From Pseudomonas fluorescens (GTDB lineage Bacteria > Pseudomonadota > Gammaproteobacteria > Pseudomonadales > Pseudomonadaceae): DNA of 64,000 bases. Below the pieces are notes generated by a model, which was given only the letters and a program-made list of their open reading frames with translations, did no database searches and had not been told where the DNA came from. A program made the translations under genes and the position numbers. The stretch spans positions 62,001-126,000 of the forward strand of contig NZ_CABVHY010000001.1 in NCBI RefSeq assembly GCF_902497875.1, given 5' to 3'. Of this stretch, positions 26,956-36,017 are shown one piece after another. Within the stretch, counting starts at the first letter, position 1, and every line of letters begins with the position of its first letter.

Positions 26956-28538
26956 GCCTGCACAGTTTGATCGCTAGTTGCCTGGGTAAGCGCGATGCGC
27001 TGTCCCTTACCCGTGAACAGGCTGAGCGCTGGCAGCCCTGGTTGCAGCCCATCAGCGCGGACTCGCCCGTAGGGGAAGACCCCGGTTATGACGACGACTT
27101 CCAGCGCATGCGCGAAGAGGTCAACAAACTGTCCGGAGCGGACACCGAACGGGTGGTGCAACTGGCGCAGAAGCTGCTGACCCAGACCTGCAAGGATCTG
27201 CGCGTGGCCACCTACTACCTGTGGGCGCGCTTGCACAAGGACGGTGAGGCGGGGCTGGCCGACGGACTAAACCTGCTGGCTGCCCTGGTGGAGGGTTACG
27301 CCGCCGAGGTGCTGCCGGCGCGGCCCAACAGCCGCAAGATGGCCCTGGAGTGGCTGGCCAGCAACAAGGTGCTGGACAGCCTGTCGCTGTATCCGGAGGT
27401 GGTGAAGAGCGAGGCTGAGCGCACGGTGGCGGCACTGGCCTGGCTGGAGCGTGGCCTTGGCGCCTGGCCGCAGGACCAGCGTCCAGCCCTGGGCGCACTG
27501 TATGCCGCGTTGTCCGCCCGGCTGGCGCAGTCCGGCGGGGTGGATGCGCTGGTGCCGCAGAACAGTGCCAGTCACGAGTTGAACGCTCAAACGGGTGCAC
27601 CGAACACCACGGCGATCAAATCCGGACGCGATTTGCTGGACAGCGGCCGGGCCCTGGCGGGTTACTTGCGCGAGCAGCCCCAGGGCTGGCTGGCGGCCCA
27701 TCGGTTGATGAAGAGCCTGCGCTGGGACACCGTGCACCAGGCCCCGCCCCAGGACGCCAACGGCAATACTCGCCTGGCACCGCCGCGTGGCGACTATCGG
27801 GCACAACTCAAGCGGCTGTATCTGCAACAGAGCTGGAATGAATTGCTCGATCAGGTCGAGCGGGTGTACGCCGAGGGGGTGAACCATTTCTGGCTGGACC
27901 TGCACTGGTACCTGTACCAGGCACTGAGCAAACAGCCCGCGCCACAGGAAAGCTGGGCCGATATCGTCAAGCGTGATCTGGGCATGTTCCTCGAGCGTCT
28001 GCCGGGCCTGGAAGTGCTGTGCTGGAACGACGGTACAGCCTTCGCCGACGAGACCACCCGCGAGTGGATCACCCAGCACGTCAGCGGCAATCGCCCCCAG
28101 CAGTGGCAGCCTGCTCAGGCGGTTGCACCGGCAACCGCGGATGCCGAGATCCTGTCTCTGGAAGACGAAGCCCTGGCGCAGGCCGACAGCGATGGCGTGG
28201 AACCCGCGCTGGCCTGGCTGGCCGCGCGGCCTGGCGTGCAGACCGGGCGGCAGCGCTGGCTGCTGCGCCTGCTGATGGCGCGGGTGGCCGAGCAATACGG
28301 CAAGAGCGATCTGGCCATCCACCTGCTGGGCGAACTGGATGCCACTGCCCAGCGCCAGGCGCTTACGGATTGGGAGCCCGAGTTGAATTTCGAGGTCAAG
28401 GCACGCCTGCTCAAGCTGTTGCGCTTGAAAGCGCAACGCAACGGTGCGGACAAGCTGACCCTGGCTCGACAGATGGAGGCGCTGCTGGCGGCGCTGGTAG
28501 CGATTGACCCGGTACGCGCCGCAGTGCTCTGCGGTTAA
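26952..28538 (+). CDS. tssA: T6SS cap/assembly protein TssA
   Basis: This 528-residue protein has an N-terminal ImpA domain (WLQPISADSPVGEDPGYDDD followed by F-x-x-M) typical of TssA. TssA recruits baseplate parts and primes tube/sheath growth. The middle contains YYLWARLHKDGEAGLADGLNLL and LEWLASNKVLDSLSLYPE. A helical C-terminal domain follows. It overlaps tssM by 4 bases and precedes tssF by 24. Confidence 0.93.
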   Translation: MSLHSLIASCLGKRDALSLTREQAERWQPWLQPISADSPVGEDPGYDDDFQRMREEVNKLSGADTERVVQLAQKLLTQTCKDLRVATYYLWARLHKDGEAGLADGLNLLAALVEGYAAEVLPARPNSRKMALEWLASNKVLDSLSLYPEVVKSEAERTVAALAWLERGLGAWPQDQRPALGALYAALSARLAQSGGVDALVPQNSASHELNAQTGAPNTTAIKSGRDLLDSGRALAGYLREQPQGWLAAHRLMKSLRWDTVHQAPPQDANGNTRLAPPRGDYRAQLKRLYLQQSWNELLDQVERVYAEGVNHFWLDLHWYLYQALSKQPAPQESWADIVKRDLGMFLERLPGLEVLCWNDGTAFADETTREWITQHVSGNRPQQWQPAQAVAPATADAEILSLEDEALAQADSDGVEPALAWLAARPGVQTGRQRWLLRLLMARVAEQYGKSDLAIHLLGELDATAQRQALTDWEPELNFEVKARLLKLLRLKAQRNGADKLTLARQMEALLAALVAIDPVRAAVLCG

Positions 28539-28562
28539 ACCTCATTCATCAGGATTCTTTCA

Positions 28563-30332
28563 TTGAGCATCGACAATCTGACACTGCATTACTTCGACGC
28601 CGAGATGCGCTATCTGCGCGAGGCTGGCAAGGAATTCGCAGAAGCTTTCCCGGACCGGGCGGCACAGCTGAACCTGGACAAGCCGGGAGCGCGCGACCCT
28701 TATGTGGAACGCCTGTTCGAGGGCTTTGCCTTTTTGATGGGACGACTGCGCGAGAAGCTCGACGATGACCTGCCGGAACTGACCGAAGGCCTGGTCAGTC
28801 TGTTGTGGCCGCATTATCTGCGCACTATTCCTTCGCTCTCGGTCATCGAGCTGGTGCCTGATCTCAAGCAGATGAAGCACCGCGAGCCGATCGGCAAGGG
28901 CTTCGAAGTGCTGTCGCAGCCCATCGGGCCGCAGCGCACCCGGTGCCGCTACAGCACCACCGAGGATCTGCTGCTGCAGCCACTCGCCCTGGAGTCTCTG
29001 CGACTTGACCACGAGCCGGATGGTCGTTCGGTGCTGCGTCTGCGCTTTGCCTGCGGTAATTTGACGGACTGGAGTGAGATCAACCTGAGCCGCCTGCCGC
29101 TGTACCTCAATGCCGACGCCCCGCTGGCCAGTGCATTGCACCAGGCGCTGACCCTGAACACTCAGGCGTTGTACGTGCGCCTGCCGGGGCAGACGGACCG
29201 CCATGCGCTGGACGGCCATTTTGCGCCCAAGGGTTTCGCCGATGAGGATCGCCTGTGGCCCAAGGGCGACAGCGCCTTCAGCGGTTATCAGTTGCTGCTG
29301 GAGTATTTCACCTTCCGCGAGAAATTCATGTTCGTGACCCTCTGTGGGCTGGAACACCTGAGCATCGCCCCAGGTGTGCCCTGGTTCGAACTCGAAGCGG
29401 TGCTTAGCGAGCCGTGGCCTCACGAGTTCAATCTGAGCGCAGAGCACCTTCGCCTGCATGCCGTTGCGGTAATCAATCTGTTCTCGTTGGAGGCCGACCC
29501 ACTGACCCTGGCGCCCTTGCAAACCGACTACCTGCTGCGACCCATGCGTTTGCAGGACGGTCATACCGAGATTTATTCGGTGGATCGAGTCACCGCCTCA
29601 AGGAACGCCGAGCGCCAGGAATATGTGCCGTTCACCAGCTTTCGCCACAAGGGCGGCATGCTGCGCGTTGATGCGCCCGAACGTTACTTCCATACGCGCT
29701 TGAAGCGTGGCGCAAATGGTTTGCATGACACCTGGCTGATCCTGGGAGGCGAGGGCTTCGACAAGGATCAGTTGCACCAGAGCGAAAGCCTGTCGCTGCA
29801 TCTGACCGGCACCAATGGGCAGCTGCCGCGCAAGGCGCTGCAAAGCACCTTGCTCGATACCCTGGTGCAATCCACCCAGACGGGCTTGCGGGTGCGCAAC
29901 CTGTGCGCACCGACCTTGCCGTGCTACCCGCCGAACCGCGATCGTTTTCACTGGCGAGTGCTCAGCCACCTGGGGTCGAACTTCCTGCCGATGCTCGATA
30001 GCGCCGAGGTGCTGCGAGGCACCCTGGCGCTGTACGACTGGACGGGCAGCGAGCTGAACCGACGCCGCCTTGCAGCGATCGTCGAGGTTAGCCACCACTT
30101 GATCCAGCGCTTCGAGAAAGGCTTCCTGCTACGCGGGGTGGATATCGAAGTCACCCTGGATGCCAATGGCTTTTGCGGCGAAGGCGACATCAGCCTGTTC
30201 GGCGAGATGCTCAATCGCTTCTTTGGCCTGTACGCCGACATTCACTTATACAACCAGCTCACGCTGATCCTGCAACCTACTGGAAAGTGCCTGCGATGGA
30301 ACGAGAACCACAGTCAGCGTATTCCCGGCTGA
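28563..30332 (+). CDS. tssF: T6SS baseplate protein TssF
   Basis: This 589-residue protein has the classic TssF opening, LTLHYFDAEMRYLREAGKEF, followed by DPYVERLFEGFAFL and LTEGLVSLLWPHYLR. It ends in TLILQPTGKCLRW. The start is a TTG at 28563 with AGGA about 8 bases upstream, and no ATG fits the conserved N-terminus. With TssG and TssK it makes the baseplate wedge. Its 3' end overlaps the tssG start by 37 bases. Confidence 0.95.
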   Translation: MSIDNLTLHYFDAEMRYLREAGKEFAEAFPDRAAQLNLDKPGARDPYVERLFEGFAFLMGRLREKLDDDLPELTEGLVSLLWPHYLRTIPSLSVIELVPDLKQMKHREPIGKGFEVLSQPIGPQRTRCRYSTTEDLLLQPLALESLRLDHEPDGRSVLRLRFACGNLTDWSEINLSRLPLYLNADAPLASALHQALTLNTQALYVRLPGQTDRHALDGHFAPKGFADEDRLWPKGDSAFSGYQLLLEYFTFREKFMFVTLCGLEHLSIAPGVPWFELEAVLSEPWPHEFNLSAEHLRLHAVAVINLFSLEADPLTLAPLQTDYLLRPMRLQDGHTEIYSVDRVTASRNAERQEYVPFTSFRHKGGMLRVDAPERYFHTRLKRGANGLHDTWLILGGEGFDKDQLHQSESLSLHLTGTNGQLPRKALQSTLLDTLVQSTQTGLRVRNLCAPTLPCYPPNRDRFHWRVLSHLGSNFLPMLDSAEVLRGTLALYDWTGSELNRRRLAAIVEVSHHLIQRFEKGFLLRGVDIEVTLDANGFCGEGDISLFGEMLNRFFGLYADIHLYNQLTLILQPTGKCLRWNENHSQRIPG

Positions 30333-31392
30333 AAGCCGGCGGTTTACTGGAGGCGCTGGAGGGGCGGGTGGCTGAGGCCAATCTGTATCGCTTCTGCCAG
30401 TTGCTGGAACAGGCCTTGCCGAATCACCCGCCACTTGGCAGCACCACGCACCCGGCGGATGACCCGGTGCGCTTTCGGCCCGACCCTGGGATGGGATTTC
30501 CTGGCGGCGAACTGAAGGCTATCGAAACCTTTGATGCTGACCCGGAGCCCCGGCCACGGTGCGCACCCGCCTGCTCGGTCTGTACGGTGTCGACTCGCCG
30601 TTGCCGACGGCTTTTCTGGACGATATCGCCCAGCGTCGGGAGGGGCATGAGGCACTGGAAGCCTTCCTCGACATGTTCAACCACCGGATCTTCACCCAGT
30701 TTTACCGTATCTGGCGCAAGTACTCGTACCCGGCCACGTTTGAGGCTGGCGGTACCGATGCGACCTCGCAGTGCCTGCTGGGGCTGATCGGCCTGGGGAT
30801 TCCCGGCACCGAAAAGCAGATTGCCACACCAATATCGCGCTTCCTGGCGCTGCTCGGCGTGATGCGTTTGCCGACCCGTAACGCTGAAGGCGTCATCGCG
30901 CTGGTCAAACTGTTGGCACCCAACACTCACACACGGGTGACGCCACACTGGCCGCAGAAAATCCCCTTGGCGCGGCCGGCCAGTCTGTCCTCGAACCATC
31001 CGGTGAGCTTGTCCCAAGGCACGCCGCTGGGCAGTGTCGGGCACGACGCCAACAGTCAGTTGCACCTGGCGTTGTTCACCGAGGACACCGACGAGGCCCG
31101 AGGCTGGTTGCCGGATGGCCAGTTGCACAACGACCTGCTGGTGCTGTTGCGGGTGTACCTGGGCTGGCGTTGCACCGCCAGGCTGCAGTTGTCGCTACCG
31201 GTGCGCAGCCTGCCGGAGCCGGTGCTGGGGCGAGCGCCAATACGGCTGGGCATGACCGCTGTACTGGGCTTGGGGGGCGATGCCTGGCAAGTCGCGGAAT
31301 ACGACACGATCATCATCAACCTGGGCCGCTACCAAGGCCTGCAGAACAACCCCCGGGACAGGGAGATACAGTATGTCGCATACCTTTTTTAA
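30296..31392 (+). pseudogene. tssG: T6SS baseplate protein TssG, frameshifted
   Basis: The start ATG 30296 (MEREPQSAYSRL) opens a frame with normal TssG sequence through VRFRPDPGMGFPGGELKA and DADPE at 30547. It then turns to nonsense (PRPRCAPACS) and stops near 30787. From about 30547 the +1-shifted frame carries the rest (APATVRTRLLGLYG, FLALLGVMRLPTR, LTxH-type segment, GQLHNDLLVLLRVYLGWR, ending ILNLGRYQGL-like) to a stop at 31392. Restoring one G (GAGCCCC to GAGGCCCC) would rejoin both parts into a protein of about 365 residues, normal for TssG. It is therefore a one-base deletion, a sequencing error or, less likely, a recoding site. TssG is essential in known T6SSs. Confidence 0.88.
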
Positions 31393-31909
31393 AGCATTGA
31401 TGCTGGCAGCATCCGGTGCACTGCTCGGCGGTTGCGGGCTGACCCAGACCGTGACAGATGGCACCACCTCCACGGCTGGGGCGATTTTCTACAAGCAGGT
31501 AAAAACCCTGCACCTGGACTTTAGCGGTCGAGCGGCGATGAACACCGATGCGGCGGATATGAGCGCGTTGTCAGTGCCGACACTGGTGCGGGTGTACCAG
31601 CTGCGCGATAGCAAGGCGCTGGAGAAAGCGACCTACGACAGCGTGTTGAGCAACGGCGACAATGTGCTCAGAGCCGATCTGCTGGACGAGCGGGCACTGG
31701 TGGTGAAACCGGGTGAGGGCGCGCAGTTGAACGTGCCCATGGACCGGGGCGCGCAGTTCGTCGCGGTGGTCGCCTTGTTCCGCGAGCCGGATACGCGGAT
31801 GAATACGTGGCGCCTGACCCTGGCCCGCGATGACCTGGAGCCGGATCGGGCGCGGGTGATCGAGTTGGGGGACGACCGGCTGACCCTGCGACCGTTGGCG
31901 AAGGAGTGA
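31373..31909 (+). CDS. tssJ: T6SS outer-membrane lipoprotein TssJ
   Basis: The product has 178 residues. It has a lipoprotein signal peptide (FFKALMLAASGALLGGC) with lipobox LGGC and the modified Cys at residue 21. The mature part is the TssJ beta-sandwich: LHLDFSGRAAMN, LSVPTLVRVYQLRDSKALEKATYD, LVVKPGEGAQLNVPMD, AQFVAVVALFREPD. It anchors TssM to the outer membrane. ATG 31373 overlaps tssG by 20 bases, with AGGGAG upstream. Confidence 0.95.
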   Translation: MSHTFFKALMLAASGALLGGCGLTQTVTDGTTSTAGAIFYKQVKTLHLDFSGRAAMNTDAADMSALSVPTLVRVYQLRDSKALEKATYDSVLSNGDNVLRADLLDERALVVKPGEGAQLNVPMDRGAQFVAVVALFREPDTRMNTWRLTLARDDLEPDRARVIELGDDRLTLRPLAKE

Positions 31910-31912
31910 GGA

Positions 31913-32353
31913 ATGCCCGAGCTCAATCCTTCGCTCTACGAAATGCTCCTGCAGAATTTCGCCGGCGAGCTGGACCTGTATCGAGTCGGCGAAGAGGACC
32001 AGTACACCCTGTCGGTGCTGGACAACCTGCAGCGCATCCTCAACAGCCGGGCTGGCACGCTCAGTCATCTGCCGGACTACGGTCTGCCGGATATGGGCCT
32101 GATCCTGCAGGGACTACCCGCCACGGCGCATGGGCTGATGGGCACCATGGCCCAGACCCTGCTCAAGTACGAGCCGCGTCTGGCGACGGTGAGCATCGAA
32201 CTGCTGCCGCAGGCTCAGCCGGGTCATCTGGAATACGCCCTCGACCTGCAACTCAAAGGGGGCGAACGGGTGACCTTCGGCACGACCCTGGCGCCCGAGG
32301 GCAAGGTGTTGGTGCGCCACCTGAAGCGGCAGAACTACCTGTCGAAGTCGTGA
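31913..32353 (+). CDS. tssE: T6SS baseplate protein TssE (gp25-like)
   Basis: This 146-residue protein of the gp25/lysozyme-related family links baseplate to sheath. Characteristic parts are LDNLQRILNSRAGTLSHLPDYGLPDM, where the LNTR-like motif and YGLPD are family hallmarks, and LKYEPRLATVSIELLP. AAGGAGTGAGGA lies directly upstream of ATG 31913. It follows tssJ by 3 bases. Confidence 0.95.
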   Translation: MPELNPSLYEMLLQNFAGELDLYRVGEEDQYTLSVLDNLQRILNSRAGTLSHLPDYGLPDMGLILQGLPATAHGLMGTMAQTLLKYEPRLATVSIELLPQAQPGHLEYALDLQLKGGERVTFGTTLAPEGKVLVRHLKRQNYLSKS

Positions 32354-32377
32354 AACCTCTAACGGAAAGGATGCTGG

Positions 32378-33508
32378 ATGACGGCGTTGTTTGAAATGCG
32401 TATTCGAGTAGGCGGTGATCCACGCGGCTTCGGCGAGTTTATGGCGTTGCGTGATGAGCTGGCCAAACTGAGCCATCCGGCGTGTCCGGACGTGGACTGG
32501 GCCAAGGTGGAGCAATTGTGCCTGACGCTATTCCAGAAGAATGGGGCGGAATTGCAAACCGTGAGCTCTTTCGCGCTGGCTCGCAGCCAACGCCATGGTC
32601 TGGATGGCATGGCGCAGGGGGTGGCGCTGATAGAGACGCTGGTCTGCGAATGGCCGAGCTTGTGGCCAACAGTGGCGTCAGTGCGCCTGGATATCCTGGC
32701 CTGGTTGTTCGGTCAGCTGCAGCCGTTGCTGCGCAGCCTCGAGCTCAACGCACAGAGTCTGCCAGCGCTTGTCCATCTGGACACCGAGCTTGCGCGTTTG
32801 AACAAGCGGTTGGATGGCCAGGTGCAGGTCCCTCTGGTCACGCTGCAGGCTCTGCGCCAGCAGGTCGGCAGCCTGATGCAACGCTTGGAGCGAAACCTCT
32901 CTTCGGGCGAGGCAGTGCGGCAATCGACGAGGATGCTTGAACCGGCATTCGTGATGCCTGTGGTCATTCTGCCGGCCCTCCATGAACCCGAAGTGTCGGC
33001 CGCTCACCCAAAAACCAAGAGGCGTCGTATCGCCCTGTGGTTGTTCGCAGTGGCGGCTGCTATCGCCTTGGCCGGCTGGTTTGGGTGGAGGGACTGGCTG
33101 GCAGTTCCGGACAGTGATGGTTTACTGCCCGATCCGGTGCGTCTGGACAGTCTGTCATTGTTCGATGCAGGCAGCGCCGAGCTCAAGCCTGGCTCGACCA
33201 AGGTGCTGGTCAATGCCTTGGTCGACATCAAGGCCCAGCCAGGCTGGCTGATCGTCATCGCCGGGCATACCGATGCCACGGGCAACGCCGATCACAACCT
33301 CCAGCTGTCCCGCGCCCGCGCCTTGGCGGTGCGTGACTGGATGCAGCGCATGAGCGACATCCCCGACAGTTGCTTTGCTGTCCAGGGCATCGCAGCCAGT
33401 CAGCCGATCGCCAGCAATGACACCGAGTCCGGGCGAGCGGCCAACCGTCGTGTCGATATCCGCCTGGTGCCGCAAGTGGGGGCCTGTGGGCAAATGCCGA
33501 TCAGTTAA
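32378..33508 (+). CDS. TssA/VasL-like N-terminus fused to OmpA domain, T6SS accessory
   Basis: The product has 376 residues. Residues 1-110 resemble the ImpA/TssA-type N-terminal domain seen in VasL/TagA-like proteins (GDPRGFGEFMALRDELAKL, DVDWAKVEQLCLTLF). A basic stretch and one membrane span follow (KTKRRRIALWLFAVAAAIALAGW, about 213-235), then a C-terminal OmpA/Pal domain (GHTDATGNAD, NRRVDIRL). It looks like an inner-membrane anchor reaching both the cytoplasmic sheath machinery and the cell wall. The OmpA part is a near copy of that in the protein after tssL. It is the last gene of the T6SS cluster, and a 12-bp stem-loop follows. Confidence 0.8.
   Translation: MTALFEMRIRVGGDPRGFGEFMALRDELAKLSHPACPDVDWAKVEQLCLTLFQKNGAELQTVSSFALARSQRHGLDGMAQGVALIETLVCEWPSLWPTVASVRLDILAWLFGQLQPLLRSLELNAQSLPALVHLDTELARLNKRLDGQVQVPLVTLQALRQQVGSLMQRLERNLSSGEAVRQSTRMLEPAFVMPVVILPALHEPEVSAAHPKTKRRRIALWLFAVAAAIALAGWFGWRDWLAVPDSDGLLPDPVRLDSLSLFDAGSAELKPGSTKVLVNALVDIKAQPGWLIVIAGHTDATGNADHNLQLSRARALAVRDWMQRMSDIPDSCFAVQGIAASQPIASNDTESGRAANRRVDIRLVPQVGACGQMPIS
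33135..33488 (+). repeat. direct repeat copy 2 (OmpA domain)
   Basis: This is the partner of 12201-12554: gapless, same orientation and about 88% identical by hand count. Its boundaries match the start of the linker before the OmpA domain and the C-terminal GACG-coding region. Both flanks diverge completely. Confidence 0.9.
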
Positions 33509-33521
33509 GACGTTATGCGAA

Positions 33522-33558
33522 CCGTAGCAGCTGCCGCAGGCTTCGCCAGCTGCTACGG
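33522..33558. repeat. REP-like stem-loop after the T6SS cluster
   Basis: There is a perfect 12-bp inverted repeat (33522-33533 with 33547-33558) with a GC-rich 13-base loop. No T-run follows, so it is closer to an extragenic palindrome than to a true intrinsic terminator, though it may protect the 3' end of the T6SS transcript. Confidence 0.6.
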
Positions 33559-33644
33559 GGGAATGTGCGAAGCCACAAATTTCTTGACTGACCGGGCCTG
33601 TGGACAGCCAATAATTTTTGGTCAGCGTTGAGGCAGAAAACACA

Positions 33645-33703
33645 AATCCCGCCATAAAGGCGGGATTCGCTTGCAGCCAGACCTGCTCCCGAGAATCGGG
33701 AGC
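33645..33703 (-). terminator. tandem hairpins downstream of SCP2 gene
   Basis: Two perfect hairpins lie just past the stop of the minus-strand SCP2 gene. They are 33685-33692/33696-33703 (8 bp, loop GAA) and 33645-33653/33659-33667 (9 bp, AATCCCGCC/GGCGGGATT). On the minus strand the second is followed by TTGTGTTTT, giving an acceptable intrinsic terminator. Confidence 0.75.
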
Positions 33704-33710
33704 GGCGTGC

Positions 33711-34025
33711 TTAGGCCGGGAACAGCTCGCTCAGCTTCATCGCCAGCATCATGTCGCCTTCAGCGCGCAGTTTGCCGCCCATGAACGCCTGCATGCCGTC
33801 GGTCGAGCCGTCGACGATGCCTTCCAGGGTTTCGCCGTCCATGACCAGGGTCACGCCAGCGTCAGGGTTAACGCCTTCTTTCAGCTCGCACGTACCGTCT
33901 TTAACGACCAGCGAGAAGTTCTTTTCTTCGTCGATGCGAAAACCGAATACCAGGTCCAGGCCCGCAGCAGCGGCTGGGTTGAACTTGGCTTTCATTGCTT
34001 GTACGGCATCAGCTACGGAGGTCAT
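33711..34025 (-). CDS. SCP2 sterol-carrier-domain protein
   Basis: This 104-residue protein consists of one SCP2 domain (VADAVQAMKAKFNP, GLDLVFGFRID, VTLVMDGETLEGIVDG, AFMGGKLRAEGDMMLAMKL). Such proteins have a hydrophobic cavity for lipid-like ligands. The bacterial role is not established. It lies 53 bases downstream of the histidine phosphatase gene on the same strand, so the two may be co-transcribed. Confidence 0.92.
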   Translation of the reverse strand: MTSVADAVQAMKAKFNPAAAAGLDLVFGFRIDEEKNFSLVVKDGTCELKEGVNPDAGVTLVMDGETLEGIVDGSTDGMQAFMGGKLRAEGDMMLAMKLSELFPA

Positions 34026-34078
34026 GGTTCGATCCTTTTTATGGGGTTGTTACAACAAGGGTCACAATTAGCCGGCGC

Positions 34079-34789
34079 TCAACGGAAGGTGATGAGTTCC
34101 GGGGTCTTCAGCAGTTGCAGATGCACATGACTGTTGAAGGAAGCCAGAGCGACCTCGCGACCGCGGAACTTGAGCAGGTTGAGCGAGGTGTTGACGATTT
34201 GCCAGTTCAGTTCAAAGGCCTGTGCGGCAGGCATTTGGGTAATCAGATGGAGCAGGGCGGTGATGGTCCCGCCGGAAGTGAACACGGCGATTTTCTGGGT
34301 GTTGTCCGCTTGCTCGAGAATACGCTGCAAACCGGCCTGGACACGACCGACGAACCCCAGCCAGCTTTCCAGCCCCGGTGTGTCATAGGTGCCACTGAGC
34401 CAGCGCTCGATGATCAAGGCGAAGATGCGCTGGAACTCTGCGCGATGTTGTGTGGCATTGCGCAGGATGTTCAGCGCTTCGGGTTCGTCCGGCAACAGGC
34501 CGGGAAGCAGGGCGCGAATAATGGCGTCGGCATCGAATTCGTTGAAGGCCGAATCGACTTCCAGCAAGGGTACCGGCATGCCGATGGCACCGAACTGCTC
34601 AAGCGCGCAGGTGGCGGTGTGCTGTTGCCGGCGCAAGTCGCCAGACAGGCAGCGATCGAAGCTCAGGCCCAGTTCCGCCAGGTGGCTGCCGAGCACTTGT
34701 GCTTGGCGCACACCGATCGGCGACAGGACGTCATAGTCGTCTGCACCAAAGGAGGCTTGGCCATGTCGAATCAAGTAGATGCTGCCCAC
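34079..34789 (-). CDS. histidine phosphatase family protein
   Basis: This protein of about 236 residues has the RHG motif of the phosphoglycerate-mutase-like superfamily at its N-terminus (IYLIRHGQASFG). A later AVFTSGGTITALL holds the second active-site region. These enzymes go through a phosphohistidine intermediate, and the substrate is unknown. A GTG at 34789 (V-G-S-I-Y) is the best start because the RHG motif normally begins within 10 residues. The open frame reaches a TTG at 34852, which would add 21 residues unlike the family. Confidence 0.85.
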   Translation of the reverse strand: MGSIYLIRHGQASFGADDYDVLSPIGVRQAQVLGSHLAELGLSFDRCLSGDLRRQQHTATCALEQFGAIGMPVPLLEVDSAFNEFDADAIIRALLPGLLPDEPEALNILRNATQHRAEFQRIFALIIERWLSGTYDTPGLESWLGFVGRVQAGLQRILEQADNTQKIAVFTSGGTITALLHLITQMPAAQAFELNWQIVNTSLNLLKFRGREVALASFNSHVHLQLLKTPELITFR

Positions 34790-34994
34790 GTGCGCGTCAT
34801 CCCGGTGCGTTGTAAGTTTTGCGAGGTTATGAGGATGGCGGTGGGCTGTCAATAAAAAAACATACGCTTGTTTGAAATGTTCGTTAGAGGCCGGTAACAG
34901 CAGGTTTCACGGCTGGCCGCGAGGCGGGCGCATGAGTATGCTTGAGGTATCCCGCGACCGTTGTTCAGCGGCGCACAGTATTTAAGGAGTCCCT

Positions 34995-36017
34995 GTGGAG
35001 TTTCTTGCCGAGTACGCAAGTTTTTTGGCTAAAACCATCACCCTCGTCATCGCTATCCTGGTGGTCCTGGCCAGTTTCGCGGCATTGCGCAGCAAAGGCC
35101 GGCGCAAAGGTGCAGGCCAGTTGCACGTCAGCAAACTCAATGATTTCTATAAAGAGCTGCGCGAGCGTCTGGAGCAGGCCCTGCTCAGCAAGGATCAACT
35201 CAAGGCCTTGCGCAAATCCCAGGGCAAGCTCGAGAAAAAGCAGAAGAAGCAGGCTGAGACCAAGCCTCGGGTATTCGTGCTGGATTTCGATGGCGACATC
35301 AGAGCCTCCGCCACTGAAAACCTGCGCCACGAAATCACCGCGCTGCTGAGCCTGGCGACGCCCAAGGATGAAGTGGTTTTGCGTCTGGAGAGCGGCGGCG
35401 GCATGGTTCACAGCTACGGCCTGGCTTCTTCGCAACTGGCGCGGATCCGTCAAGCCGGAGTACCGCTGACGATCTGCATCGACAAGGTGGCAGCCAGTGG
35501 CGGCTACATGATGGCTTGCATTGGCGAGAAGATCATCAGCGCGCCGTTTGCCATCCTCGGCTCGATCGGCGTGGTGGCGCAATTACCCAACGTCAATCGC
35601 TTGCTGAAAAAGCACGACATCGACTTTGAGGTGCTGACCGCCGGCGAATACAAGCGAACCCTGACCGTGTTTGGCGAGAACACCGAGAAGGGCCGGGAGA
35701 AATTCCAGGAAGAGCTGGACATCACTCATCAATTGTTCAAGAACTTCGTCTCGCGCTACCGCCCGCAACTGGCCATCGACGAAGTGGCCACTGGTGAAGT
35801 CTGGCTGGGTATCGCGGCATTGGACAAGCAACTGGTTGATGAACTGAAAACCAGCGACGAATACCTCGCCGAACGGGCCAAGGGTGCCGAGCTTTACCAC
35901 CTGCACTACGCCGAGCGTAAAAGCCTGCAAGAGCGGGTCGGGCTGGCGGCGAGTGGCTCGATCGATCGTGTGCTGTTGAGTTGGTGGAGCCGGTTGACTC
36001 AGCAACGTTTCTGGTAA
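34995..36017 (+). CDS. sohB: inner-membrane serine protease SohB (S49)
   Basis: This 340-residue peptidase has an N-terminal membrane span (residues about 12-32), a basic coiled linker, and the S49 protease domain (VFVLDFDGDI, the LESGGGMVHSYGLA motif). The catalytic serine lies in KVAASGGYMMA near residue 167, and GSIGVVAQLPN follows. The start is GTG 34995 with an excellent AAGGAGT 6 bases upstream. It is transcribed away from the histidine phosphatase gene and followed by a strong terminator. Confidence 0.94.
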   Translation: MEFLAEYASFLAKTITLVIAILVVLASFAALRSKGRRKGAGQLHVSKLNDFYKELRERLEQALLSKDQLKALRKSQGKLEKKQKKQAETKPRVFVLDFDGDIRASATENLRHEITALLSLATPKDEVVLRLESGGGMVHSYGLASSQLARIRQAGVPLTICIDKVAASGGYMMACIGEKIISAPFAILGSIGVVAQLPNVNRLLKKHDIDFEVLTAGEYKRTLTVFGENTEKGREKFQEELDITHQLFKNFVSRYRPQLAIDEVATGEVWLGIAALDKQLVDELKTSDEYLAERAKGAELYHLHYAERKSLQERVGLAASGSIDRVLLSWWSRLTQQRFW

